This document shows positions 32,416 to 42,748 of a DNA stretch of 64,000 nucleotides, one piece after another. Origin of the DNA: Aureobasidium sp. EXF-3400. Lineage: Eukaryota > Ascomycota > Dothideomycetes > Dothideales > Saccotheciaceae. The DNA is taken from NCBI GenBank assembly GCA_024195585.1, contig SWBL01000093.1:62001-126000 (forward strand), written 5' to 3'. Both the position numbers and the translations under genes were made by a program. The notes below the pieces were generated by a model, which was given only the letters and a program-made list of their open reading frames with translations, made no database searches and was not told the DNA's origin. Numbering within the stretch: position 1 is the stretch's first letter; each line of letters opens with the position of its first letter.

Positions 32416-34491
32416 TCAAATCCTCACACCAACAATCTCCTCCCAATCAGGTGTGACGACAAATTTGCCCCTGACCTGACCCAATCCCATAACTTCACCA
32501 CCAAAAGCAGATTCGTCATGTTCTTCTTCCTTGCCTTTTGAACCTCCTTGCACATCACTTTTATCGTTAAACTTTGCGACCACCGCATCCTGCAAAAACT
32601 GCACGTCGGTTCCCATACCCACTTGCAGTGATGTGCCTCCCCAATCCAAAGTTGTTCTTCCACTAGCGTGAACACGAAGTTTTCCTACCAGGCCTGAAGG
32701 GAATGGCGAGTGCATTTGCCCAGCCGACTCTGGAATTTCTGGTTTTGAAGCTGCAGAGGCTGGAGGTTTTGAGGCAGTGGCGTCAACGTCGATGGCTGAT
32801 GCTGATGATGAGGCTGCAGGAATCTTTTTCGATAGAGTGGGAGAATGGGGTTCTGATTTTACGGTTTGGGGTGCCAGAGAAGGGAGGATAGGAGGGAATT
32901 GGAAGAGGTAGACGCGGTCGGTGCGGCGGTCTGGTGGTGGTGCGGTGGTTGTGGGCAGAGAGGTACTTGCATCCACGCCTTCTGTTAGATCTTGCTCCTC
33001 TGTGGTAGTGGAAGATTCTCCCATTTTGACATCGCCTTCTGCGTCTGTTGGAGCAGAAACTGCAGAGGTTGAAGAAGGTAAAGTGATTTCTCCGAGTTCT
33101 TGACGTAGGATTTCGAGATCGAGGTGGTGGCGTTCCCATTCGCGGCGCTCTTCTACGGTCTGTAGGGCTGGTGCTTCGGTGGGTAGAGTGTGTTTTCTCG
33201 CCGCGGCTTTACCCTTTGCTTTGCGACGGGATTCGGGAGAGGCGGATTCCTTGATTGCAGGCATGTCGGAGGGAAGTGGTGCTGCTGCAATGGACGATGG
33301 ATCGTTGTCGTCGTCTGTGGGTTCGGGCTTTATGGCTAGATCGTCGTCGGAGCTGTCTTCCCAGGCGCCTTTCCATTTCCTCTCGCTGCGGACTACTTGG
33401 ACTTCCTTTGCGCGGGGTTGTTTGCTGCGGACGAGTTCTGGAGAGGCGGTGCGTTCTTTGGTTGTTGCTGTGTCTGCTGATGCTGCTCCGGTGGAAGTGT
33501 GTGAGAGGTCGGTGATGGCTGCTTTTGATTTCGAAGCGTCTGCGGCTACTGGCCTTTCACGCTCGCGGTGTTCGACGCGGTTGACGCGGATGGGGGCCAT
33601 ACCGGCATTGGTGGTTGCTGTGTCTTGCTCGTCGTCGCTGAGGAGATTGATAAAGTCGATATCCTTGCGTGGTCCTTCGTCTGCCTCGTCCAGATCCGAG
33701 GAGATGTAGCCTCCGTCTTCAATACCACCAACGTTGGCGTATGAATGACTTCCTCCTTCGCTCTTGATGCGAGGGCCTCCACCAGAACTGCTGCCTCCAC
33801 CGCCTGATCCTCCAGAATAACCACCTCCACCGCTTCCACCGCCAAAGCCGCCTCCTCCTCCGCCCACACCTCTTCTTTGTCCACGGTATCCTGCATCAGC
33901 AGCCACCTGACCAGCCGAGAAAGGACCACTGGCAACAACATCTCTGATTGTTCTCTCACTGTCACCCATGAAACCACCTCTTGCTTTACCACCACCCCTT
34001 CCTCTTCCTCTGTCGCCTCTGCCTCTCCCAGCTCTCTTTGCATCTCTGAGTGCTGCTCTTGCTTCCTCAGCCTTTCTGAGATTCGCTTCTTTTTGCAGGG
34101 CGTCTCTGTCTTCTTTGCTTCTTCTCACGGCTTTGGGTGCGGGGACGATTGGTTTCTTGCCGCGCGAGGCTGAAGGTGCTGGTGAGGCTGATGCGCCGCC
34201 GCGACGGACTGAGGCTACGCGTTTGATTGCCGCTGGTGTTGGTGCTGGTGTGGCTTCTGTAATTGAGGTAGATGCAGTGGGTTCGGGGGCCATGTTTGCG
34301 ACTGGGGCTGTTGTCATTTGAGCCACGGGAGCCGGTGTGGATGATTCAGCTGGTGCTGCATCGGTTGCTGGTTGTTCTGTTGGTGTCGAAGATGATGCCG
34401 TCGCGGCAGCGGCACCTCCTCGTCCGCCTCTACCACCTCTTCCTCGTGTGCCAGTTCCGCGAGCTCTGCCCGTAGCCGTCTTGGGCGGCAT
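32416..34491 (-). CDS. RNA polymerase III subunit RPC4 (Rpc53-like)
   Basis: A single exon of 691 aa. RPC4 pairs with RPC5 in a TFIIF-like subcomplex of Pol III that acts in initiation, termination and reinitiation. The family domain is at the C-terminus: VYLFQFPPILPSL (about 535), then LVGKLRVHASGRTTLDWGG, QFLQDAVVAKF, GEVMGLGQVRGKFVVTPDW to the last residue. The first 250 residues are low-complexity: an RGxG-rich start (RGTGTRGRGGRGGRGG), Ala/Pro/Thr runs and a Gly-rich block near 220. The middle is disordered with acidic and Ser-rich segments. It is longer than yeast Rpc53 (about 420 aa) because of these regions. The basic N-terminal half with KEANLRKAEEARAAL fits nucleic-acid contact. Confidence 0.9.
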   Translation of the reverse strand: MPPKTATGRARGTGTRGRGGRGGRGGAAAATASSSTPTEQPATDAAPAESSTPAPVAQMTTAPVANMAPEPTASTSITEATPAPTPAAIKRVASVRRGGASASPAPSASRGKKPIVPAPKAVRRSKEDRDALQKEANLRKAEEARAALRDAKRAGRGRGDRGRGRGGGKARGGFMGDSERTIRDVVASGPFSAGQVAADAGYRGQRRGVGGGGGGFGGGSGGGGYSGGSGGGGSSSGGGPRIKSEGGSHSYANVGGIEDGGYISSDLDEADEGPRKDIDFINLLSDDEQDTATTNAGMAPIRVNRVEHRERERPVAADASKSKAAITDLSHTSTGAASADTATTKERTASPELVRSKQPRAKEVQVVRSERKWKGAWEDSSDDDLAIKPEPTDDDNDPSSIAAAPLPSDMPAIKESASPESRRKAKGKAAARKHTLPTEAPALQTVEERREWERHHLDLEILRQELGEITLPSSTSAVSAPTDAEGDVKMGESSTTTEEQDLTEGVDASTSLPTTTAPPPDRRTDRVYLFQFPPILPSLAPQTVKSEPHSPTLSKKIPAASSSASAIDVDATASKPPASAASKPEIPESAGQMHSPFPSGLVGKLRVHASGRTTLDWGGTSLQVGMGTDVQFLQDAVVAKFNDKSDVQGGSKGKEEEHDESAFGGEVMGLGQVRGKFVVTPDWEEIVGVRI

Positions 34492-35066
34492 CTTGGTGTA
34501 TTCGTGCCCTGGGCTGTTGTTGGGCGGGTGATATTGATCAGTTGGGCAATGCGATCCGGATGTCCTGAAATTATGGGTTTCGAATGTGACGAAGGTTCAG
34601 CGGTAATGGTCGAGTGCAATGCGCGTGGGAAAAAGAGCTTCGTAAATTTATCGAAAGATGCGAGAGCGGACTTTGCGGGGACAAGACACAACGCCAAGCT
34701 TCATGCTATATCAAGTCCCAGGTGGTCACCCTGTCTGTGCGATCACACCACCTCGGACTTGTACATTTTTGAGGCCCGTTGCTGTGAAGAGTCTCATACC
34801 TGCAACAAAACCATTCCTTCCCCAATCTATGGTGTGTTATCAGAATCTATGTCTACCGACAGACTTTATGAAGACATCCGAGGATAAGCTTCCCAAGCGG
34901 GGAACTACATCATCGATATGCGGTCCAATTACAAATGAAGAGGCATTGCTGAGATCGCCAACTAGACAGACATATATATATGATCCTCCCCCTTGAGAAT
35001 TTTCATGTAGGCCTGTTTTTCTCACCCACATATCTCAATTAACACATCAGATCCCACACATTTATC
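34492..35066. other. divergent promoter region
   Basis: This 575-bp region lies between RPC4 (minus) and the epoxide hydrolase gene (plus). It has a TATA run near the right end. No gene is supported. Confidence 0.45.
34973..34981 (+). promoter_or_regulatory. TATA box of the epoxide hydrolase gene
   Basis: A TATATATA run lies about 86 bp upstream of ATG 35067. Confidence 0.45.
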
Positions 35067-36411
35067 ATGGCCGACTACGCTCAAGTCCCTTCCACCGCAA
35101 AGGTCCAACCAAAGCCTTTCAAGGTGGAAATCGATGCCAATGAAATCCAAGTCATGAAGCATCTGCTTGCCCACTCTAAGATTGGTCCCGCAACATACGA
35201 GAATCAACAGACAGACCGCAGATTTGGTATGAACAGAGACTGGCTCATCAACGCAAAGAAACACTGGGAAACAACCTATGACTGGTATCCACCTCTTCCT
35301 TCTCTACCTCGAAACAGTATGAAAACTAACATGGACGTCCAAAACAGGAGAAGATGCGAAAACAACATCAACTCATTCCCAAACTTTACGATCCCCATCA
35401 CCGATCCCGAAGGCTCAGACTTTACCATCCACTTCCTAGCCTTATTCTCCACTTCTGCAACTGCAATTCCTCTGGTCTTTCTGCACGGCTGGCCAGGAAG
35501 CATTCTAGAATTCCTCTCTATGCTTTCTCTGATCAAGAAACGCTACCCTGATCCTTCGACTCTGCCTTACCATATCATCGTTCCTTCTTTACCTGGCTAT
35601 GCATTTTCCTCCTCACCACCTACAGACAGAGACTTTAAAGCCGAACACATGGCTCCAGTAATCGATGCATTGATGCAAGCTCTGGGTTTCAGCGACGGCT
35701 ACATAGCTCAAGGCGGCGATCTCGGCTCCTTCATCGCCAGACAACTAGGCGTCGAATCTGCCTCTTGTAAAGCTTTCCACCTAAACCTCTATCAGCTTCC
35801 TGCTCCCTCAAACGCAGACTCCCTCCCCATCTCAGACGCAGAGAAAAAAGGATTAGAGAGAGGCAAAGCATTCAGAGATTCAGGATCGGCTTATGCAATG
35901 GAACATGGAACCAGAACAGCTACTATAGGTTTAACGTTGAGTTCATCACCATTGGCTTTATTGTCATGGATAGGTGAGAAGTTTTTGGAGTGGACGGATG
36001 AGGATCCAGAGGTGGATGAGATTTTGGATTCGGTTAGTTTGTATTGGTTGACGGATACTTATGCCCGTTGCATTTATCCTTACCGCAGTGTAAGTTCCGA
36101 CTTCATCTCTTCTTTCTTTGCCATCATTGCTAAACATACTCTTCTCACAGCTCTTCGGCTCTCAATCTGGTCCCTCGAGTAAACCACGCTTTGCAAAACC
36201 CTCTGGAAAACCTCAAGGATACTCGTACTTCCCCTTCGAAATCTCTCCCACACCTATCTCTTGGGTCAAGGAAACTGGAAACTTTGTGCACGTCAACTCG
36301 CACGAAAAGGGAGGTCATTTTGCTGCTATGGAGAGACCTGAGGATTTGTGGTCGGATGTTGAGGCTTTTGTCAAGGAGGCTTGGGCTAAGAAGGATGGAA
36401 GCAAGATTTGA
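35067..36411 (+). CDS. epoxide hydrolase (microsomal EH-type alpha/beta hydrolase)
   Basis: Exons are 35067-35284, 35348-36089 and 36151-36411, giving 406 aa. The enzyme opens epoxides to diols. An EH N-terminal segment (FKVEIDANEIQVMK, then W..YDWRR...LNSFPNFTIPI) precedes the fold. The oxyanion-hole motif is PLVFLHGWPGS, the nucleophile aspartate lies in QGGDLGSFIARQLG, and the charge-relay histidine lies in EKGGHFAAMERPED. A catalytic acid is expected but was not pinpointed. The first intron (63 bp) is in frame and stop-free. It was inferred because its removal restores the conserved Y-D-W-R...N-S-F-P block and it has a CTAAC branch site. No signal peptide. The terminal SKI is only a weak peroxisome-like tripeptide. 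The physiological substrate is unknown. Confidence 0.87.
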
Positions 36412-36719
36412 AGAAGAGAAATGTGAAAATATGAAGATGCAAGGTTTCTTGATTCTATGAGCAATGTGTATGTATGTATGCTTGTATAGGAAACTGTTTT
36501 CCTTTCCGATGACGGACTTCTAGCCATGTCCGGATAAGTTCGAGCGGAGTCTTACTGTAGCTAACGGTATTGGTGACCAGATCGACGTCCTTCACCCTTT
36601 CTTGGATATCTGCTGTCGTGATATCACATATGCCTGCTGCCAATCTCGTAGCAAATCTCGGTCTTCCCCTTGCCAGGCGAAGTCACCCTTTTCCCCTCTG
36701 ATTCTCTTCGACTCGTCGA
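36412..36719. other. convergent intergenic region
   Basis: This 308-bp spacer lies between two converging genes. It includes a short TATGTATG repeat after the hydrolase gene. Nothing else was seen. Confidence 0.4.
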
Positions 36720-38196
36720 TCAGAAGCCCACTTTACGCTTCTTGTTACGATTGCCGGTCTGTGGAGCCGCTGGTACTTCTTCCACAGCGATGTTAGACGA
36801 GCGTCTGCGCTTTGCCTTGTTCGCTTCGACGGTCTTCTTTTCCTTCTCGGCAGTGTTGTCGATTTTCTGCTTCTTCGTCTTCACCTTGCTGCCCGGAGCA
36901 TCATCAACATTCTGGCGCTTTCCCATGACATCGTCATCGATCTTGTCAACGCGAGCTTTCTTCTTTGCTGGCAAGAGTGTCTCATGTGCAGGCTCAGCCT
37001 TGGGCTCCGGAGAGAAGATGTCAGAAGCAACAGAATCGCGCTTACGCTTCTTTGCTTCCTTCTTCTTGGCACGCTTCGCTTCTTTGGCTGCAAGGCGAGC
37101 TTCCACTTCTGCGTTGATGTCGTCTTCGTCAACAAGGCTTTGTGGTGCTGGAACTGATTTGGGAGTTGATGGTGGGAGATCTGTGTCAGCATTTTCTGAG
37201 CGAATCTTTGCTCTGATCTCGGAAGAAGGCTCGAGGGGCTGTGATGATTCTTTCGCAGCCTTGGTCTTGATAGTATTTCCCACTTCCTCGGGTACCTTGG
37301 TTGAACTCGAGTGCTTGAAAAATTTGCTAAGCTTCTTACCCTTGCCCTTCATAGTCTTCTCATCGGTAGCATCAGACGATGGAGTCTCTATGATTGGCGC
37401 TGATGTGTTCGAAGCATGCTTAGTCTTGGTCTTCTTCTTGCTGGGGAGGATGCTTTCTTCGTGCTTTCTTGACTTCTTGGACGATAGAACTTCTGGCTCC
37501 GAGTCAAAATCACTCTCTGTTGGTAGCGGAGGTGAATCTTCCTTGTCGACCTAGAGGAGTCAGTCAACCGAAGAATTAGAGGATGTATTTTTTGATTGAT
37601 GTAGCAGCTCTAAGTTTTGTGCAGTAAATATGTATAGCGAGATGCACGCTCTCTAGATTATGAGACAGAGAAGAAGACGAACCGTGTGCCTGCATCGAAG
37701 TGATGCAGGAAAAGAAGAATGAGAGGTAGAGATAGCGTGACTTACATTGACATGTCCCAATTGCTCAACACCAGCGGCAGCATCCTTGATCTGACCAACG
37801 AGCGACGCAAGCTTGTTCAGGTTCTCTTTGCTCTTCTCATCGGTCTCATCGACATCACCACGCAACGTCTCGGCAACAGCCTCAACAATAGCCGCATGCG
37901 TTTGCAAACTTTTCGCACAAGACTCCAGAATCTGCAATTGTTCTCATCAGCAAACTGAACTACTATGTCAGAGAACCAAGCAGATAGAAACATACATCCT
38001 GGATCAAAGTCTCGAATCCAACAGGTGATTCCTCGGTGAGTCCTTTCTCGGCTCTATCACGCGCGGATCCAAGTTGTGCAGATGTGGTGTCGATTTCATC
38101 ACAACCGGTACGCAGAGCCTCGAAGAGGGAGAAACGTGATACGCCCTTAGCAGCACGCAATGGTATGTCCATCTGAGGGCCGTCGTTTCCGGCCAT
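36720..38196 (-). CDS. lysine-rich nuclear protein with N-terminal helical region, unknown function
   Basis: Exons are 38196-37996, 37931-37746 and 37550-36720, giving 405 aa. I do not recognise the family. Residues 1-130 are predicted helical (FSLFEALRTGCDEIDTTSAQ, AIVEAVAETLRG, ENLNKLASLVGQIKDAAAGV) and could form a coiled coil. From 130 on the sequence is disordered and very rich in Lys, Ser and Glu, with several basic clusters (SKKKTKTKH, KEAKRAKKKEAKKRKR, KAKRRRSS) and a C-terminal NRNKKRKVGF that looks like a nuclear localisation signal. A chromatin, nucleolar or kinetochore role is possible but not shown. All three exons join in phase 0, and each exon has protein-like composition, which supports the model. 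Confidence 0.65.
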
Positions 38197-38771
38197 TGTC
38201 GTTGGATGAGGATGATCCTCTTGTGGTGTTGATATCAAGTTGGTTTTCGGAGGAAAGTGACGCAAAAAGGGAAAGAAAAGCCGGCCGCATAGCTTATGGA
38301 GACGAGCCGAGCCGAGCAGCATGAAGCTCGACCGAAAGGGGTAATTGCTTATGCGTATCAAAAGCGTTGTCTATGCTCACGAGTCTGTCGCGTTCACGAT
38401 GTTTTTGACCTCCTTTTCTGATTGAAGAAGAGATGTTCGTTCCGCGGCATAGAACTGAACGGCTCGACGATGACATCAGAGAGTTGCAGGACTGTGCTCA
38501 TTCTCACTGCGATTGAGGGGTTCAAGAACGAGTGAAAGAGCGGCATCCAGTGAGTGAGCAGCAACGGTGATGCTGCAGTAGTCTGCTTGCATTACGACAG
38601 GCTTTTCCAACTCCAACACATGAGTGGAGGTGCTAAAACAAGTCATGCGGTATGACTTCATTCGCGACTATCCTTACTCCCGAGTCCTATAAACATCTTC
38701 TTGCTGCCCATACAGTTGTTACTCCAAAGTTCATTCATACCATACTCTTCATCTTCAGGACCACCTTCAAT
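38197..38771. other. divergent promoter region
   Basis: This 575-bp region lies between the nuclear-protein gene (minus) and the secreted-protein gene (plus). No gene is supported. Confidence 0.45.
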
Positions 38772-39356
38772 ATGCATTTCTATCTGACTATCGCTGTGCT
38801 CGCCTTGCTTTGCGCAAGTGCACGAGCATATGACTATCTTGTAGTCACTGCATTGATCACGAACGCGGCAAACGAATCGGTGCTCGAGTGTTGGCGATTT
38901 GCAACACCATTGGTTGATTCGTCGGAACCGGGTATTGCTGGTAGTCTGAGGTTCAACTTCAACGCCAGCAGTGCTTCCTACACTATCATTCCACCCAGAT
39001 TCAATGGCAGCAGACACAACAGTCCCACTCCTCAGGTATGTTTTGACTCGACACCTTTACCGCTTTTCTTGTGCTTATGTCGATAGCTCGTTGCGTACAC
39101 GTCTGGACTGGCACACATCTCATTGCCGTCGTCCAATGATCAAGCTTGGTTCATCGGAGGAAGCCAGGGTTTGCTTGTCGCTGCTGATACGACTGGGGAG
39201 GGCCATATTACCGAGTACCCATCCGAGCAGTACACATCAGTGGTGACCATTCCATTCCCTGATGGCATGGTACCTGCTCACGAGAAAGTATCGTCAGGAG
39301 CTTGCCACTTCAGCAGTATCGGAGGAAGATCGCTTCAGGACAGAACGTGGCACTAA
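38772..39356 (+). CDS. small secreted protein, unknown function
   Basis: Exons are 38772-39035 and 39087-39356, giving 177 aa. The first 19 residues (MHFYLTIAVLALLCASARA) are a clear signal peptide with an AxA cleavage site. The mature part reads YDYLVVTALITNAANES, then ECWRFATPL, LRFNFNASSASYTI, a GGSQGLLVAADTTGEGH segment and a PSEQYTSVVTIPF strand. It looks like a compact beta-rich domain with three potential N-glycosylation sites (NES, NAS, NGS) and only two mature cysteines. I recognise no family; it could be a cell-wall or host-interface protein. The stop lies only 4 bp from the stop of the convergent gep4 gene. Confidence 0.72.
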
Positions 39357-39360
39357 GCAT

Positions 39361-40156
39361 TTACTCAAACTGGTTTTGGGGAAATGGCGGAACGTAGCCA
39401 CGGCGAGTGAGGAAGCCTGCAAGACTTCTCTCGAGTTTCACGAACTGTACATTATCAGTAACGTTATCACGACTTTTCATGAATTGACTTACAAGCCCTT
39501 TTTCTTCTACGACGCCGTCTCTGATCCAGAAACCGTATGAGCCCATCATGTTTGCCATCATTACATCAGTGAAAAGTCTGTCTCCTACGATGGCGACCTG
39601 GGATGGATGTGTGACTCCTGTGTCAGGAGCGTTTCGAAGATACGATAGCACATCAGGATGACAGCCAGGTTTCTGTAAGTTGAGTCAGCCAAAGTCAAGT
39701 TGGGTGATGACAACATACACACCTTTGTGTTATGTCTGAGCACTTTGACTCCAGTGTTCTTCTCCAATAGATCTGCTTCTGCTCCAGTAGGATCTGACAG
39801 AGTACCGGCAGAGTTTGACACTATCAACAAACGAGATCCAGGGTATGCTTTGCGGAGTTCTTCGAATCGTTCCTACTAGATGATTAGACACGCTCGACAT
39901 TGTATTTATAACCATGAGGACATCGGTAACATACAGTGTAGGGCTTGTAGACCTCGTTTTCTTTTGGTACAGCAAAGCAATTGTCCTTGTCGAGCACGAC
40001 AGCCCTAATATCTACCTTCTTCTCACCATCTACTTTGGTAAAAGCACGAGAAAGAGGAATTGGGAGATGGTTGAAAGTGGCCACAGTATGATGAGGCAAG
40101 CACAGGGATGGATCTCTGAAGAGCCTGAAGAAACTCAGTGTTCCCGATACGTTCAT
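39361..40156 (-). CDS. gep4: mitochondrial phosphatidylglycerophosphate phosphatase Gep4
   Basis: Exons are 40156-39935, 39872-39723 and 39672-39361, giving 227 aa. Gep4 removes phosphate from PG-phosphate at the matrix side of the inner membrane, a step in cardiolipin synthesis. HAD-fold motif I appears as VVLDKDNC (about 52-60), the family's variant of DxDxT. Motif II is LLIVSNSAGT, and motif IV is VAIVGDRLFTDVMMANMMGS. The N-terminus has few acidic residues but no classic presequence. Length and motif order match yeast Gep4. The acceptor of exon 2 lies in a CTAGTAG stretch; the second AG keeps the frame (PYT-ERFEEL). It is divergent from smd3 by 264 bp. Confidence 0.92.
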
Positions 40157-40420
40157 CTTGATAGTTGAAACCGTGTCAAAAAGATAATTGACAACGCCTT
40201 ACTTGATCGTAGTCGTCGCCGATAGTTTAATGCCAAGACACAGTAAGCCAAGGCCGCGCTCCGCCAGAAGCTCATGCGCATCGCAGTTCCGACTGGCGAC
40301 GACTTTGATTGCTCCCAATTCATTCGACCACGACTTTTTCTCTCGGCGCATTCATCCTACGGCTCTCACGCCCTCTCTGCTATCCTCCACATCACACGAC
40401 ACAGTCTACACACGTTAGCC
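40157..40420. promoter_or_regulatory. bidirectional promoter of gep4 and smd3
   Basis: This 264-bp region separates two divergent start codons. Nothing else was seen. Confidence 0.4.
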
Positions 40421-40946
40421 ATGACTTCAACCATTGGAATCCCGATCAAGCTGCTCAACGAAGCAACCGTACGCGCATTTCCATCTTCTGTCGCATCGCG
40501 GAGAGCTCATGCTGATGGATATTATCACAGGGTCACATCGTTACCGTCGAAATCACATCTGGCAATGTCTACCGTGGCAAGCTACTCGAAGGTGCGACCT
40601 CCAGCATCTAGTGGAAAAGAGAAAGAGACAGGACACTGACGACATGACAGCCGAAGACAACATGAACTGCCAACTCAGAGATATCACTGTCACAGCAAGA
40701 GATGGTCGCGTATCACATCTGGATCAGGTTTACATCAGAGGATCGCACGTCCGATACTTTATTGTTCCGGACATGTTGAGGTTGGTAGAGAGCAATCAAG
40801 CTAGACAGGAGCTATGCTGACAAGTCTACAACAGAAATGCGCCCATGTTCAGAGCAAGAAACGTGCGTGGAAGAGGTGTTGGTCTGGCCAGAGGTCGTGC
40901 CACTGTCATCAGAGCCAGAGGCCAAAGAGGTGGACCCCGTGGATAA
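40421..40946 (+). CDS. smd3: small nuclear ribonucleoprotein Sm D3
   Basis: Exons are 40421-40468, 40531-40591, 40651-40780 and 40835-40946, giving 116 aa. Sm D3 is one of seven Sm proteins that form the ring on U1, U2, U4 and U5 snRNA. The N-terminus [20 protein letters not shown], the Sm1 motif with [19 protein letters not shown], and Sm2 as [16 protein letters not shown] are all typical. The tail [18 protein letters not shown] is an RG-rich segment usually methylated on arginine. Three short introns split a small gene, and all joins restore the conserved sequence exactly. Confidence 0.96.
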
Positions 40947-41289
40947 ATGGGAACGGAAAGCATCTTGTCTTGATCGCAAACACGAGAAAAGGAGAGAGCC
41001 ATAAGATTCATGTCAGCAGAGTACTTTGGCTGTAGATATGTCGCTTCGCGTGGTGGAGTCAGCCAGGGTTGCATCTGGTAGCAGCACCCAGACACGGCGC
41101 AAAGGACTCGCACCAAGCCCGAAATCTTGAGTCACTTCCACGGCCCCTACAGACAGGCGCAGAAGGAAAGGACGACTCACATTAGACACGAGTCACGTGG
41201 TTGGCTGATGAAATAAACAATTCCAAGCTCTCTCTCTCCAGCTTTGACTTTCCCTTCATTTCTCCATATCTCTCTATCGTATTGTGAAC
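40947..41289. other. intergenic spacer
   Basis: This 343-bp spacer lies between smd3 and the irc6-like gene, both on the plus strand. A pyrimidine-rich stretch precedes the next ATG. No other signal was seen. Confidence 0.4.
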
Positions 41290-42282
41290 ATGCACTTGCC
41301 AGAAACAGCAATGGAGATCAAACACCCACGTCGCATACTCGTCCTAGGCAGACCAGACAGCGACATTTCTCGCGTCGTCAAAGGTAAACACTTCTCCTCC
41401 TCCGTGTACCTCCACACATTTAACGGTAGTGTAGGCTCATCAATGCGATAGATCTGACGGGCTCTGCACCCACCCCGGACCCATCTACGGGCTCACTCGC
41501 CGGGGTAACTCACGAGTGGACCGTCAAGACTCCGTACTACACAGCCGCCATCCCCATCTGGATCGATGAAATCACCGACGTCGACGCCTGGAGGGCCGAA
41601 TTCTTGAAACCCGAGGCCAAAGAGGTTGTCGATGCCTTGGGCGCATGGATCTACTGTTTCGACAACGGAAAGCAAGAGTCGGGAGATGAAGTCACCATTC
41701 CTGAAGACGTGGAGAAGACCATGAAGGCCGTGAGCGAGGTGGTGGAGAGGGCTTGTGGTATGATGTGGGATGGTACGCGACTTGCCGTCGACCTCACATC
41801 TTCCAACAAAGACAAATCTACCGTTGTAGCTGAAGAGCTAGGTCTGGATCTTGGGTTCGAGTATATTCACATCGATGCGACAGGCAAGAACGAATACGGA
41901 GAAAAGCTCGGTCTAGAGAGGGCGAAAGAGGCACTTGAAGCAAACGAATGGTCTGCGTCGGCCATCGGAGATGAAGATGATGAGGAGGGAATTGGAGGCA
42001 TGGATGATGAGCAAGTACAAATGAATGCTGAGCTTTGGGGTTTGAAGGCCTCTTTGCTGGATCCGGACAACGAAGGAGATGAGAATGAAGGAAGTGCTTT
42101 ACAGCTTGAAAGCGTGGAACAGATGATGAGTCAATTGATGGCTATCAAAGGTACGATGAAAGCATGATGTTTCTGCGAACAGTGCTAATGACATGACAGA
42201 GACTACTGCTGGTATGCCAGAGAACGAGCGGAAGAGGTATGCTGCTCGAGCTGTTGACGATCTTATGAAGAACTTTGATTGA
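41290..42282 (+). CDS. irc6: Irc6/p34 (AAGAB)-like adaptin-binding protein
   Basis: Exons are 41290-41383, 41452-42150 and 42200-42282, giving 291 aa. Members of this family have a degenerate Rab-like GTPase fold and assist assembly or regulation of AP-1/AP-2 clathrin adaptors. RRILVLGRPDSDISRVVKDL is the P-loop-like start, lacking the GKT/S of a true GTPase. WIDEITDVDAWRAEFL and LGAWIYCFD follow. A conserved C-terminal helical region has QMNAELWGLKASLLDPD, ESVEQMMSQLMAIKETT and ERKRYAARAVDDLM. An acidic linker (GDEDDEEGIGGMDDE) separates the two. A second in-frame ATG at 41311 is an alternative start. The N-terminal frame crosses the first intron as K-D. Confidence 0.85.
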
Positions 42283-42748
42283 GGCGGAGGAATATATGAA
42301 ACTCTATGGAGTTCAATGATGATAAGCAACTAACGACACGCCGATATGTATCTGCTCTATAACATCCAACACTCGTCCATAGTCGAGGCTTTGGAAGTGC
42401 AATGATGATGGTTTCAGATATAAGGCGTCCACGCTTCGGGATCGATGAGTGCCCGAAATCTTGACACGACCCTCAAAATCCGACATTGGGACATGTTCTT
42501 TTTGTACACAGCGTAATGAGGTGTCTTTGTTCAGAGTGAAGATGTGCCTGTCCATCTTGAACGACAATCACATGCATGCGCGGAGTTTAGGCTCAAAAGC
42601 CGACCCCGCGTTCTGGGACAGGTGCATGGCGCGCACAGACAACAACAAACAGTTGAAGTCGTCGCGACTGACACTTTTTTGATCAACCGCGACTCGACAA
42701 GATATTCATACACAATCACTGAATTTATAGAACGCTGTACATCTGGCA
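42283..42748. other. intergenic spacer
   Basis: This 466-bp spacer lies upstream of the coiled-coil gene. No gene is supported. Confidence 0.4.
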
